Shown piece by piece: positions 1 through 9,561 of a DNA stretch of 64,000 bases. A model generated the notes under the pieces. The model was not told the DNA's origin, did not search any database, and was given only the letters and a program-made list of their open reading frames with translations. Each line of letters opens with the position of its first letter. Position 1 is the stretch's first letter. The translations under genes were made by a program, and so were the position numbers. The stretch is from JADLGL01 sp963667605 (GTDB lineage Bacteria; Pseudomonadota; Alphaproteobacteria; Rhizobiales; Kaistiaceae): positions 62,001 to 126,000 of the forward strand of contig CAXXUZ010000002.1 of NCBI GenBank assembly GCA_963667605.2, in the 5' to 3' direction.

Positions 1-1915
1 CCCCGCTGGCCGAGAGAATCCCGCGCTGCAGTTCGAAAGTCGCCGGATCAAACCGACCGGAAGCGCTGATCGACCGGCCTTTTCCATCCGTTGCCGACAA
101 TGCTGCAACGATGTGCGAGCTGGCCGTTTCCAGACCGGTGCCGACCGCAGGATTGTTGACCCCAGCGATGGCAAATGAATTGAGGCCGGCTAGCTGGAAC
201 GACTGACCGATAATCGCCTCGAAATAGCCGTGACCGAACTGACCATTGTAGCGGAGCAGTACGGTGAGCCGGGTGCCGCCCTCGATTCGGTCGTTGCCGG
301 AGAATCGGTTGAGCACCAGCAGGTTGGTGGGATCGAAGATGATGCTCTGAGCGTCTTCGTTCGGCACGGCGCCGATCATCGTCTCGCTCGGGCGCGCCAC
401 CAATTGGACCACCGGTTCGATGATGTGTCTGCTCTGGCCAGATTGGATCAGGAACGGCCAGGACCATTCAAATCCGCCGCCGCCGGTGAGGCGGCTGACG
501 AAACTGTCGGTGGTCACGCCCGGAGGCGGGGCATCGAGGTCGAGGACGTAGAGATCGGCACGGGCGAAGGCGAAGGGGGTGAAGACCTGGCCCATCGGGC
601 CGATCATCCGCCGCTGCCAGATCAGCTGCTGGCTGATGCGATTATAGGAGCCGGCAAGCCCGTAATAATAGGTGTCGGCGCCAACGGTGAACGGATCATT
701 TTCACCGCGCGAAATGCTGATGATGTTGGCATTGTAGCGCAGCTCGCCGCCTAGAATGCTGACGATCCGCTCGAAATCGACTACCGGATGGACCGTCGCC
801 TGCCGGGCTTGGTCGTTGCGGGGGTCACCCGGGTCGCCCACGTTCTGGAAGTAATAGGCGTGCGCATCGAAATAGGTCCGTTCGATGATTCCGGTGAGAT
901 TGATTTGAGAGGCAACGAAAGGGGCACTCGTATTCACCGTGCTGTAGTCGCGCGAGAAGCTGCGATCGCTCTGCAGCGTGCCGTCCCAGCCGAATTGCCA
1001 GAACCGGTTGATGTCGAAATCGCCGGTGGTCCGGACAGCGCCGCGGAAGGTCCGGGGCGGGCCCTTTTCGTAGATGCCGGCTGCGATGATCGTGTAGATA
1101 CCCGAGCCGAGCCGATGCCGCCATTCGGCTTCTGCCAAGAGGCCTGCCTTGGTAAAGTAGGTTGGCGTAAGCGTTAGGTCATAATTGGGCGCTGGCGCCC
1201 AGAAGAAGGGAACGCCGACGCCGAAGCCGAGGGTGGTCGAGACATTGACCTCGGGGAAGAGGAAGCCGGTGGCGCGAGTCACCGACGGGTCCGGGGTCGA
1301 CAAATAGGGTACAAAAGCGACCGGGACGCCCAGGAATTCGAGCCTCGCCCGCTCGAAATAGATCACCTCCTCTTCTTCATCGTGGATGATCTTGGCAGAG
1401 CCAACCTGCCACAATGGCGGCCGCTCTTCGTGGTTCAACCGAACCTCGCAGGCGGTGTAAGTGGCGTTGTAGAATTCGGTGACCCGACCGTCGGAACGTC
1501 GGCTCGATTCGGCGGTGAAAAAGGTTCGATCGACCGTTACGACGTAGAGCTGCTCTATGAATCCCTCGCGGAAATCGTCGGTAACGTCGGCCTGGGCCGC
1601 CCGGAAAACACTGCCGGCGCCGTCGATGATAGTGACATTACCGACTGCAACCAGCCGGCCGGTAGCCTGATAATAGGTGAGACGATCGGCGGTCATGACA
1701 TAGACACGATATCGGACGACGACGTTGCCGACAGCCGAAATGATGTCTGAATCATAGTCGTAGACCAGCTGATCCGACTCCAGGATGAGCTGGTTAGTGG
1801 TCGCGCGCGCAGGCAGTGCCGAGACCAGCCCTACCATGCACAGGGCAGCCAAAATCAGACCAGCCCGCCCAAGGCCAAGGCCCCACGGCCAGCGAAGGAT
1901 GGTGGTAGGTTTCAC
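1..1915 (-). CDS. lptD: LPS-assembly protein LptD (OstA), 3' end beyond window
   Basis: Outer-membrane beta-barrel protein that, with LptE, inserts lipopolysaccharide into the outer leaflet. I read the minus frame from a GTG at 1915 (GTGA overlap with the lptG stop) and it stays open through every part I translated; no stop is visible, so the C-terminus lies outside. The start region is a signal peptide (KPTTILRWPWG, then a hydrophobic stretch ending near ALPARA). Next comes an OstA-like beta-jellyroll (NQLILESDQLVYDYDSD, GNVVVRYRVYVMTADRLTYY), then barrel-like alternation with FYNATYTACE, a conserved Cys-containing stretch typical of LptD. Its place behind lptF and lptG is the usual alphaproteobacterial order. 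Partial gene of about 638 codons here; high confidence in the family. Confidence 0.88.
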   Translation of the reverse strand, partial: MKPTTILRWPWGLGLGRAGLILAALCMVGLVSALPARATTNQLILESDQLVYDYDSDIISAVGNVVVRYRVYVMTADRLTYYQATGRLVAVGNVTIIDGAGSVFRAAQADVTDDFREGFIEQLYVVTVDRTFFTAESSRRSDGRVTEFYNATYTACEVRLNHEERPPLWQVGSAKIIHDEEEEVIYFERARLEFLGVPVAFVPYLSTPDPSVTRATGFLFPEVNVSTTLGFGVGVPFFWAPAPNYDLTLTPTYFTKAGLLAEAEWRHRLGSGIYTIIAAGIYEKGPPRTFRGAVRTTGDFDINRFWQFGWDGTLQSDRSFSRDYSTVNTSAPFVASQINLTGIIERTYFDAHAYYFQNVGDPGDPRNDQARQATVHPVVDFERIVSILGGELRYNANIISISRGENDPFTVGADTYYYGLAGSYNRISQQLIWQRRMIGPMGQVFTPFAFARADLYVLDLDAPPPGVTTDSFVSRLTGGGGFEWSWPFLIQSGQSRHIIEPVVQLVARPSETMIGAVPNEDAQSIIFDPTNLLVLNRFSGNDRIEGGTRLTVLLRYNGQFGHGYFEAIIGQSFQLAGLNSFAIAGVNNPAVGTGLETASSHIVAALSATDGKGRSISASGRFDPATFELQRGILSASG

Positions 1916-2988
1916 CCATCCTCCTCGCGCAGAAGGACCGAGACGCTAAGAAGAACCGCCAACAACACCGGCGCCCACGCTGCAACAATCGGCGATACAA
2001 TCCCGCCCCGGCCAAGATCTCTAGAAACCACCAATATTACGTAAAGCACGAAGCCGCTGGCCGTGCCAGCGACAATCAAGCGCCCGATATTGAGTGTCCT
2101 TGAGAATTTGAGCGATACCGCCGCAGCGATCAGGACCATCGCCACCAGCAGGACGGGCAATGACAGGAGTGCGTTGAGCCTCAGCCGCAAATCATTTGCC
2201 GGAAGCGATGTCGCGCTGGCGATCTCGATGAGGCCCGGCAGTCGCCAAAACGGTACCGTGTCGGGATCAGCCAACGACTCCCGAATCTGAGGCAGTGTCA
2301 GGTTGGTGTGGAGCCGGAATTCGTCAGTCGAATAAGGCGGTTGGCCGATTGTGATGATGACCGGTCGGTCGAAGACCCATTCATTGCCCTCCAGTCGTGC
2401 CGTCGGGGCATCGATTCGCCTCGTGAACTCGCCGCTATTGTCGAACAAGAAAGCCGTGACTCCAGCCAAAACCATGCCTTCTTCGGCCGTTTCCGAGGCG
2501 CCGATGATCGACGGACCGGAGTTGCCGCCTTGCCGGAGCCAGACCGGGCCGCCATTGGTGAAGCTGGAATTGCCGAGGCCGCCAATGGTCACCGACCATT
2601 CACGCAGCGCCGTTGCTCCGGGATTGTAGACCGTAACCGCCAAGACACCGATGGTGAACGCAACGGCGCTCGCCGGCAGGAGGATCTGCCAGGCCGAAAC
2701 TCCCGCCGCACGCGTTACGGTGAATTCGAGGCGTCGGTTCAACTGGACGAAAGCCACCATGGTCCCGAACAGGACCGCGAACGGGAGCACCGTTTCGGCC
2801 AAACCTGGCCCGCGAAGAACCGACACCAGCACCGCGGTCCGCGTGTCGAGATTCGACGATCCGATCCACCGCGCCAGCTGGGTGAAATCGACTACCATCA
2901 TCAGCACGATAAAGACAACAAAGATAGGCAAGATCCACTTGGCCAGCTGCCAGGCAATATGACGCGAAAGGGTCAGGCCGATGGTCAT
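1912..2988 (-). CDS. lptG: LPS export permease LptG
   Basis: Inner-membrane permease of the LptB2FG transporter that extracts LPS for export to LptD. The 358-residue protein belongs to the YjgP/YjgQ family. N-terminal membrane segments (residues ~12-35 and ~50-115) precede a periplasmic beta-jellyroll domain (~130-265), and further membrane segments follow (~275-350). It overlaps lptF by ATGA at its start and lptD by GTGA at its end, so the three are translationally coupled. It is called LptG rather than LptF by position: it is the second gene of the pair, directly before lptD. The two paralogues are hard to tell apart by sequence alone. Confidence 0.88.
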   Translation of the reverse strand: MTIGLTLSRHIAWQLAKWILPIFVVFIVLMMVVDFTQLARWIGSSNLDTRTAVLVSVLRGPGLAETVLPFAVLFGTMVAFVQLNRRLEFTVTRAAGVSAWQILLPASAVAFTIGVLAVTVYNPGATALREWSVTIGGLGNSSFTNGGPVWLRQGGNSGPSIIGASETAEEGMVLAGVTAFLFDNSGEFTRRIDAPTARLEGNEWVFDRPVIITIGQPPYSTDEFRLHTNLTLPQIRESLADPDTVPFWRLPGLIEIASATSLPANDLRLRLNALLSLPVLLVAMVLIAAAVSLKFSRTLNIGRLIVAGTASGFVLYVILVVSRDLGRGGIVSPIVAAWAPVLLAVLLSVSVLLREEDG

Positions 2989-4148
2989 AATTCGATCTCA
3001 GCTGGTCGATTGCGACGGCCGATGCCGATCGCTCGAAGCACGCCGCGCAACCCGATGATCCGTGGTCGTCTGCCGGACAAGATCACCAAGATCGGGAGAA
3101 TAATTCCGATCAAGGGTATACCATAAATCAATGAAAGAATTGCCGGATTAGCTTCCAACGCGCCCGCCAGATAGACCCAGACGCCCATCACTCCAGCGCC
3201 GAGGGTGGCAGTGATGGTCGTGATCCAACCACGGCTTTGCCGCGCCGCTTGCACTTGTCCCAGCATCGCCAAGGGGAGCAAAGCCAGCACCAGGACATAG
3301 AGCGGGATCGTCGCTCGGTTGTGAAATTCGGCCGCGTAGCGGAAGGGGTTGTCCTGGTAGATCGGGTCGCTCGGGTCCGGGTTGAGCAAATAGGCAAGGT
3401 CACGCTGCGCCGGCCCAAGGCCTCCGCTGGTGCTTTGGCTGGCGAGCGTCGTCAGATCGAATGCGTAGGACGCGAATTGGATGATGGACACTGTGCCGGA
3501 CCGAGCTTGCCGGCGCTGAATCACGCCGTTCTGCATCAGCAGGAACCGACCGGAATCGTTTTCGAACATGGCTCCGGCCCCGGCGATATAGGCGATCGTT
3601 TCATCTCGTTCCCGCCGATCGAACACGAACAAGCCTTCAAGTGTGCCATCCGGGTGGATGGTCGCCACTTGGATGACAACATCATCGCCAAGGGTCCGAA
3701 ATTGCCCAGGGCGAATAAGGGAGCCGATCACATTGGCGTTGACCTCCTCGATCAGGGAGGAGCTCGCGACCGCCGACATGGGATTGAGGTAGAGCGAGGA
3801 GGCTGCCGACAACAAAGCAACCGGGACTGCGAGTGCCAATACCGGCTTCAGCATCACCCGCGGTGAGGCACCGCTGGCGCCGAGGCTGACTAGTTCGGAA
3901 TCGCCGTTGAGCGCGTTGATGGTCGAAATCACTACGATCAACATCGTCACGGGCCCGATGATGACGATCAGGCCGGGGATGAGTAGAACTGACGCTTCCA
4001 GAAAGACGAGCAAACCTTGGCCGCGGTCGGTGACAAGATTGAGCTCCCGCAGCGCCTGGCTCAGCCAGATGCTGATCGACAGAGCCGGGAAGGCGATGAT
4101 GAACCCGGAGAATAGGCGCCGAAAGAGATAGCGCTCGATGACTTTCAT
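2985..4148 (-). CDS. lptF: LPS export permease LptF
   Basis: First permease gene of the LptF-LptG pair (YjgP/YjgQ family). I chose the ATG at 4148 (MKVIERYLFRRLFSGF), because this is how family members normally begin; an in-frame start at 4184 would add 12 residues (MPLRARPPGLRQ) unlike the family. About 387 residues with membrane segments near 10-35, 50-110 and three more at the C-terminal side, and a periplasmic domain between. The stop overlaps the lptG ATG by 4 nt. It is divergent from pepA, and the 4149-4323 gap must hold both promoters. The ribosome site ahead of 4148 is weak, so the start is only moderately sure. Confidence 0.87.
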   Translation of the reverse strand: MKVIERYLFRRLFSGFIIAFPALSISIWLSQALRELNLVTDRGQGLLVFLEASVLLIPGLIVIIGPVTMLIVVISTINALNGDSELVSLGASGASPRVMLKPVLALAVPVALLSAASSLYLNPMSAVASSSLIEEVNANVIGSLIRPGQFRTLGDDVVIQVATIHPDGTLEGLFVFDRRERDETIAYIAGAGAMFENDSGRFLLMQNGVIQRRQARSGTVSIIQFASYAFDLTTLASQSTSGGLGPAQRDLAYLLNPDPSDPIYQDNPFRYAAEFHNRATIPLYVLVLALLPLAMLGQVQAARQSRGWITTITATLGAGVMGVWVYLAGALEANPAILSLIYGIPLIGIILPILVILSGRRPRIIGLRGVLRAIGIGRRNRPAEIEL

Positions 4149-4323
4149 CTGGCGGAGGCCGGGCGGACGCGCCCGAAGTGGCAAGCAGTCGGCGAGATAC
4201 GCGCTTTGGAGGACAAGACGGTCGATGATCTTGCCATATTCGCCATCCTGGGCATGATCACCTCGCTTTCAAATTTTGGCGCTGTCCGTTCCACGCCTCT
4301 CATCCCGCAAAAATGAGGGACCC

Positions 4324-5829
4324 ATGAGTCTCACCCCTAGGATAACATTCATTAGTCCCGGCAGCAGCCATCGTCGGGTTGTCGTTCTATTTGCCGACAA
4401 CAAGCTCGCTCTTGGCCCTCAGGCGGATACACTGAAGACAGGCAAACTGATCGCACGAGCGGCCAAGGCGGCTGACTTCAAAGGCAAAATCCGCACCATA
4501 CTAAATATCCTTGCGCCAGACATTGCCGGCGTTGAGCGGCTTATCGTGATTGGCCTGGGGCCCCCCGCCGATCTGACCCGGGATGACTGGCGCCGTCTGG
4601 GTGGCGTCGTTCTGGCAACAATTGACGGCGGGCCGGATGCGACCGTCTTCCTGGAACGCCTCGGCGGCAAAGTAGCAGATGGTGCTACCGAGTTCTGTCT
4701 TGGAATGGTGCTGCGCGCCTATCGATTCGATAAATACAAACACCAAGGGACAGACGAAGCGGATAACAGCGAACGGGCTCCGAAGAAGAAATCAATTTCG
4801 GCGGTGGCAGTCGCGATTGATGGGGCCGCTAAGGTCCGTCGGGCTTGGGCCTCACGCGCCGCTGCTGGCGAGGGCGTCTATCTCGCCCGCGATCTGGTCA
4901 ACGAACCTGCCAACCTGCTCGGACCGGTGGAGTTCTCCGCTCGCTTGAAGAGCCTCGAATCCGACGGCGTAGCCATCGAGATTCTCGGCGAGAAGGAACT
5001 CAGCCGGTTGAAAATGGGTGCTCTTCTGGGCGTTGCCCAGGGCGCGTCTCGTCCGCCGCGGGTCGTCATCATGCGCTGGAAAGGTGGTCGGACGACGGCT
5101 AAGCCGCTAGTCCTGGTCGGCAAGGGAGTGGTGTTCGACACCGGGGGAATCTCAATCAAACCGTCGGCCGGGATGGAGGACATGAAGGGCGACATGGGCG
5201 GCGCGGCCGCGGTGGCCGGAGCCATGTCGGCGCTGGCAAAACGTAAAGCAAAGGCGAATGTCGTTGGAATCGTGGGCCTGGTCGAGAATATGCCGGACGC
5301 CAATGCGCAACGGCCCGGCGACATCGTCACCTCAATGGCCGGGAAGACCGTCGAAGTGATCAACACCGACGCAGAGGGCCGTTTGGTTTTGGCGGATCTT
5401 CTGCACTACGCGCAAAAGCACCTGAAGCCAAAGGCGATGGTTGATCTTGCCACTCTGACCGGCGCGATCATCGTTGCTCTCGGTCACCATCACGCCGGCC
5501 TGTTCGCAAACGATGACGCACTGGCCGATGCGATTATCGACGCAGGCGAGGCAACCGGCGAGAAAATCTGGCGGATGCCTTTGGCCAAATCCTACGACAA
5601 GATGCTCGATTCGCGTTTCGCCGACATGAAGAATATCGGCGGCAGAGATGCCGGTGCCATCACCGCAGCGCAATTCCTGAAACGGTTCGTCGAAAACGTC
5701 CCTTGGGCGCATCTGGACATTGCCGGAACGGCCATGGCCTCGCCACCAAGCGACATCAACAAATCCTGGGGATCGGGTTTCGGCGTGAGGCTGCTGGACC
5801 AGCTCGTCGCCGACCAGTATGGGGGCTGA
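4324..5829 (+). CDS. pepA: Leucyl aminopeptidase (M17)
   Basis: Cytosolic two-metal aminopeptidase that removes N-terminal residues from peptides; in some bacteria PepA also binds DNA. The 501-residue product has the usual M17 length. The N-terminal third is variable. The catalytic domain shows GKGVVFDTGGISIKP (metal-binding Lys and Asp), MKGDMGGAAAV and the family signature NTDAEGRL. The ATG at 4324 is preceded by GAGGGA at good spacing; a start at 4276 would add 16 residues without a clear ribosome site. holC follows in the same frame just 6 nt after the stop, a frequent proteobacterial pairing. Confidence 0.93.
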   Translation: MSLTPRITFISPGSSHRRVVVLFADNKLALGPQADTLKTGKLIARAAKAADFKGKIRTILNILAPDIAGVERLIVIGLGPPADLTRDDWRRLGGVVLATIDGGPDATVFLERLGGKVADGATEFCLGMVLRAYRFDKYKHQGTDEADNSERAPKKKSISAVAVAIDGAAKVRRAWASRAAAGEGVYLARDLVNEPANLLGPVEFSARLKSLESDGVAIEILGEKELSRLKMGALLGVAQGASRPPRVVIMRWKGGRTTAKPLVLVGKGVVFDTGGISIKPSAGMEDMKGDMGGAAAVAGAMSALAKRKAKANVVGIVGLVENMPDANAQRPGDIVTSMAGKTVEVINTDAEGRLVLADLLHYAQKHLKPKAMVDLATLTGAIIVALGHHHAGLFANDDALADAIIDAGEATGEKIWRMPLAKSYDKMLDSRFADMKNIGGRDAGAITAAQFLKRFVENVPWAHLDIAGTAMASPPSDINKSWGSGFGVRLLDQLVADQYGG

Positions 5830-5835
5830 CGGGCA

Positions 5836-6294
5836 CTGACCGAGATTCTCTTCTACCGCCTGCAGTATCAATCACTTGAAGCCGTTCTCCCGGGACTGCT
5901 TGAACGCTGTTTGCAGCGAGGGTGGCGTGCGGCGGTGCAGACTAGCTCGGACGAGCACGCTGAGGCTCTCGATGCCGAGCTTTGGACCTATCGCGACGAC
6001 TCATTCTTGCCGCATGGTCTCCCAACGTCGGAATTTGCCGCTGATCAGCCGATTCTGCTGTTGTCGGACGCCGAGAATCGCAACAATGCTGATGTACGAT
6101 TTCTGGTCGACGGCGTGCCGCCGGGCGCGATCGAACCTTACCGACGGGTGGTCATACTGTTTGACGGCAATGACCAGGAGGCGGTCGAGACCGCTCGGGA
6201 ATGGTGGAGACAGGTGCCAAGGGAGGACCACAAGACGACCTTTTGGCAACAGGGAGAGGATGGTCGCTGGGAAGAAAAAGCGCCGACCGAATAA
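5836..6294 (+). CDS. holC: DNA polymerase III chi subunit, apparent CTG start
   Basis: Chi subunit of the clamp loader, which links the polymerase to single-strand-binding protein. The reading frame right after the pepA stop gives TEILFYRLQYQSLEAVLPGL and then ERCLQRGWRAAVQ, matching the HolC N-terminus, and continues to DGRWEEKAPTE. No ATG, GTG or TTG lies between the pepA TGA and the conserved N-terminus; the only candidate is CTG at 5836, with GGGGG upstream. The next usable codon is TTG at 5911, which would remove about 25 conserved residues including the first strand. From 5836 the protein has 152 residues, normal for the family. The product call is secure; the start is inferred. Confidence 0.83.
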   Translation: MTEILFYRLQYQSLEAVLPGLLERCLQRGWRAAVQTSSDEHAEALDAELWTYRDDSFLPHGLPTSEFAADQPILLLSDAENRNNADVRFLVDGVPPGAIEPYRRVVILFDGNDQEAVETAREWWRQVPREDHKTTFWQQGEDGRWEEKAPTE

Positions 6295-6436
6295 GTGCTT
6301 CGGAGCTCTTCTTGGCCTCGTGTCGGAAAGCGTGGTTTTAGTGTCCAGTGTGGCATTCCGGCTATAGACCCTCCCACTGCCAGATGATAGTTTGCTTGCT
6401 GGTTCAACTGTGTCTTTGTGGCACGGTGGAGGCAGT

Positions 6437-7207
6437 ATGAAGAAGTTCTTGTTTGCGGGTGCGGCGCTTGTAGCGCTGGCCGGGCCTGCGATGGCGGCTG
6501 ACCCCGTTGTCGTGGACGCGCCGGTCATGGCCGCTCCTCCGGTGTTCAGCTGGCAGGGGCCCTATGTAGGTGCTTTTGCCGGCTATGGCTTCGGCTATTC
6601 ATCCGCGACCAATGACGCATCGATCGTCACCGGTGTCGGCGACGGCCCTGGCGGTTTCGACGATGGCGATTTGCCTTTGTCGCTTGGGCTAACCCCGCGC
6701 TTACTAGCCGGCGTGACGCTTGGCTACAATTATCAATCGGGAGCTTTCGTCGTCGGCGCTGAGACGACGGGCGGCCATCTCGCCCTCGCCGATGCCTTCT
6801 CTTTGTTCTTGGGCGATGGCGCCAACGGCGTTCTCGATGACGACGAGGGAATGGTTGGCTACGGCTGGTACGCGACGCTTTCTGGACGGCTGGGTGTTGC
6901 TTTGGACCGGACGCTCCTGTTCGCGACCGCAGGCGGGATCATGACGCAATATTCGGCCACCTATGGTGATCTCGACGGCGGCGTCACCGATCCAACCGAC
7001 ACCACCACACTCGGCGGCCCGCAATACGGGTATCTCATTGGCGGTGGTGCGGAGTTCGCTTTCGACACCAATTGGACGGCGAAATTGGAGTACAATTATT
7101 TCAATCTCGGCGCCGCCACGACGAGCAACACCGACGGCGATGCGTTCATTCATCGCAATAGCGCCCATCTGATCCGGTTCGGTCTGAACTACCTGTTTGA
7201 CTACTAG
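6437..7207 (+). CDS. Outer-membrane beta-barrel porin (Omp25/31-like)
   Basis: Predicted outer-membrane protein of 256 residues. A clear signal peptide (MKKFLFAGAALVALAG, cleavage after AMA) is followed by an APPVFSWQGPYVGAFAGY segment, the W-x-G-x-Y-x-G opening of small alphaproteobacterial porins. Alternating beta strands end with the aromatic C-terminus FGLNYLFDY typical of BAM substrates. ATG 6437 has GGAGG at good spacing; an earlier in-frame start at 6392 would put a hydrophilic leader before the signal peptide. It stands alone between holC and an ABC-F gene on the other strand. A paralogue with the same opening lies at 54167-54697. Specific function (pore or structural) is not visible. 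Confidence 0.83.
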   Translation: MKKFLFAGAALVALAGPAMAADPVVVDAPVMAAPPVFSWQGPYVGAFAGYGFGYSSATNDASIVTGVGDGPGGFDDGDLPLSLGLTPRLLAGVTLGYNYQSGAFVVGAETTGGHLALADAFSLFLGDGANGVLDDDEGMVGYGWYATLSGRLGVALDRTLLFATAGGIMTQYSATYGDLDGGVTDPTDTTTLGGPQYGYLIGGGAEFAFDTNWTAKLEYNYFNLGAATTSNTDGDAFIHRNSAHLIRFGLNYLFDY

Positions 7208-7312
7208 ATTCCGCTCGACCGCCGAGCGATATGGCTGTGTAATACGAACACATAGCCAACTGGGAGTTTATTCGATTACGCCCCGCTCTTGGCGCTTTCG
7301 GCTGGCGGCGAT

Positions 7313-9193
7313 CTAGCTGGCGTTGGCGCGGTCAAGTTCCTCGGCAAGCCCCAGCCAAACTTCCTCGGCCTCTTCGAGCTTGCCCTGTGCGGCCGCGCGC
7401 GCCTTCGCCATTTCGGTCATCTCGGCCGCAGCTGTCCGATATGATCGTGGATCGGCGAGAACGGCGTCGATTTTCCGAATCTGCTCTTGAAGGCCGGCGA
7501 TCAAAGCTTCGGCCTTTTTTATCTCTTGCCTCATCGGTGCGGTCTCCGTCCGCCGCTGTGCCGCGTCCCGCCGCCGTTTCTGCGCCGTCGTTGAGCGGCG
7601 CGCGACTGCTTCCGTGGCCGAGGGATCGGGCGGGCGCCGAAGGATCATTCGACGGTAATCGTCGATATCGCCGTCAAAGGCTTGGACGGTACCAGCCGCA
7701 ACCAGCCAGAAACGATCGACCGTCGTCTCCATCAAGTGCCGGTCATGACTGATGATCATGATCGCGCCGGTGAAATCATTGAGAGCCTGAATCAGCGCCT
7801 CGCGGCTGTCGATGTCGAGATGATTGGTCGGCTCGTCTAGGATCAGAAGGTTTACCCCGCCGAAGGCCGCCAGACCGAGTAGGAGCCGCGCCTTCTCGCC
7901 ACCTGACAAGTCGCCCGCGGGCGTATCCATCATCCTGCCGGGGAGTCCGAGCGTGCCGGCCCGAGCACGGACCAACGCCTCGCCTTTCCCGGGGAGAAGC
8001 TTTCGGACATGGTCGAAAGCAGACTGCCTCGGGTCGAGCTCATCCAGCTGATGCTGCGTGAAGTAACCGACCTTGAGTTTGGTGGATTTACGAAGCGATC
8101 CCGAAAGCGCCGCCATCCGACCCGATAGCAGTCGCGCCAGAGTTGATTTACCGTTGCCATTCTGGCCGAGAAGCCCGATCCGATCATCCTTGGCGATTGT
8201 GAGTTCGAGCCGGCGAAGCACCGGGATGGCGGAGTAGTAGCCGACCGCGACGTCGTCCAGCGCCAGGATCGGCGGTGCAGCCGATTTCTTGGGATTTGGG
8301 ATCGAGAACGGATAGATTCGATCATCGATCATTTCGGTGACCGGTGTCAGCTTTTCCAGGGCCTTGAGCCGCGATTGCGCTTGTCTCGCCTTGGTCGCCT
8401 TGGCGCGGAATCGCTCCACGAACGCCTCCAGATGTTGCCTCTGCTGTTGTTGCTTCTTGCCCAGTTTCGATTGCAGCGCCTGGCGCTCGCGACGTTGCCG
8501 GTCGAATTGGCTGTAGCCGCCGCGATAGGTCGTGAGCGTGGCTTGATCGAGATGAACGATGGCGTTGACGGCAGTGTCGAGGAGGCCACGATCATGCGAG
8601 ATCACAATGATCGAATGCCGATAGCGTGCCAGAAAGCCGTTAAGCCACAGCGTTCCTTCAAGGTCGAGATAGTTGGTCGGCTCGTCCAGCAGCAACAGAT
8701 CCGGCTCGGAGAACAGCACCGCGGCCAACGCCACCCGCATCCTCCAGCCGCCGGACAGGTCGGAGCAAGGTCGGCGCTGCGCGTCGGTGTCAAGGCCGAG
8801 ACCGGCGAGGATCGATGCTGCTCTTGCCTCGGCCGAATGGGCATCGATGTCGGCCAGCCGGGTGTGCAGTTCGCCGATCCGGTGAGGGTCGGTCTCCGAT
8901 TCGGCAGCGTCCAGAAGCTCGGCCCGTTCCGCGTCGGCCGCGAGAACCACATCCATAAGGCTCGCCTCACCCGCCGGCGCCTCTTGCTCGACCTCGCCGA
9001 TACGCGTTCGGCCCAGCGAAACGGTTCCGCTCTCAAGTGGTAATTCGCCAGCGATGATCCGGAACAGGGTCGTCTTGCCGACGCCATTCCGTCCCACCAG
9101 CCCAACGCGTGCGCTGTCTGAGAGGCTCAGACTGGCCCGATCGAGCAACACGCGGTCGCCGACCCGATAGGTGAGGTCGTTGATTTGAAGCAT
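7313..9193 (-). CDS. ABC-F family ATPase (Uup-like)
   Basis: Soluble duplicated ABC ATPase without membrane domains; ABC-F proteins act on ribosomes. The 626 residues contain domain 1 with Walker A GRNGVGKTT (~residue 35), signature LSGGW and Walker B LLLLDEPTN. A basic linker with KKQQQQRQHL follows (~245-310), then domain 2 with GQNGNGKST, LSGGEKARLLLG and LLILDEPTNHLD. The C-terminal coiled coil (~540-620) is the Uup-type tail. Start MLQINDLTYRVGDRVLLD is standard. It is transcribed away from the aquaporin gene. A second ABC-F copy at 40409-41881 is a pseudogene, so this may be the functional one. Exact subfamily is not certain. Confidence 0.88.
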   Translation of the reverse strand: MLQINDLTYRVGDRVLLDRASLSLSDSARVGLVGRNGVGKTTLFRIIAGELPLESGTVSLGRTRIGEVEQEAPAGEASLMDVVLAADAERAELLDAAESETDPHRIGELHTRLADIDAHSAEARAASILAGLGLDTDAQRRPCSDLSGGWRMRVALAAVLFSEPDLLLLDEPTNYLDLEGTLWLNGFLARYRHSIIVISHDRGLLDTAVNAIVHLDQATLTTYRGGYSQFDRQRRERQALQSKLGKKQQQQRQHLEAFVERFRAKATKARQAQSRLKALEKLTPVTEMIDDRIYPFSIPNPKKSAAPPILALDDVAVGYYSAIPVLRRLELTIAKDDRIGLLGQNGNGKSTLARLLSGRMAALSGSLRKSTKLKVGYFTQHQLDELDPRQSAFDHVRKLLPGKGEALVRARAGTLGLPGRMMDTPAGDLSGGEKARLLLGLAAFGGVNLLILDEPTNHLDIDSREALIQALNDFTGAIMIISHDRHLMETTVDRFWLVAAGTVQAFDGDIDDYRRMILRRPPDPSATEAVARRSTTAQKRRRDAAQRRTETAPMRQEIKKAEALIAGLQEQIRKIDAVLADPRSYRTAAAEMTEMAKARAAAQGKLEEAEEVWLGLAEELDRANAS

Positions 9194-9561
9194 TCAGCGC
9201 TTGTGCCGCGCCCGATCCGGCGAGGCAAGGGCATCGATCGGCCGAACTGTCTCGCCGATGGCGGTCGGCTGGCGCCAAGAACACTATCGCTCCAGGGGCA
9301 GCACTGATCGATTCCGGTTTGTTTCCACGCATTGATCGACCCAAGCTCTTGGTTTGCCGCGGACAAGTCGCTAGGAGATAGGACGGCTGGAATGGGGAGG
9401 CTGACTATAACCGATTGGACAAGCACACTGATCGATTTGGCCCGCAATTCCGGCGTGTCCAATCGCATTCTTCCCGGCTGGAGCCAAGTCACACCGATCT
9501 AGCACCGGGGCCCTGCACTGTCGCGACGCCGCTGCCACCAATCTACTGAGCTGATTGTCTT
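9194..9561. other. Intergenic region between divergent genes
   Basis: 368 bases between the start of the ABC-F gene (minus) and the aquaporin gene (plus). It must contain both promoters. I see no convincing reading frame, strong hairpin or repeat in it. Confidence 0.5.

Noticed and set aside
1794..2015. Short minus-strand frame (73 codons) at the lptG-lptD junction
   Set aside because: It is out of frame with both real genes; the neighbouring GTG-started frame clearly encodes LptD.
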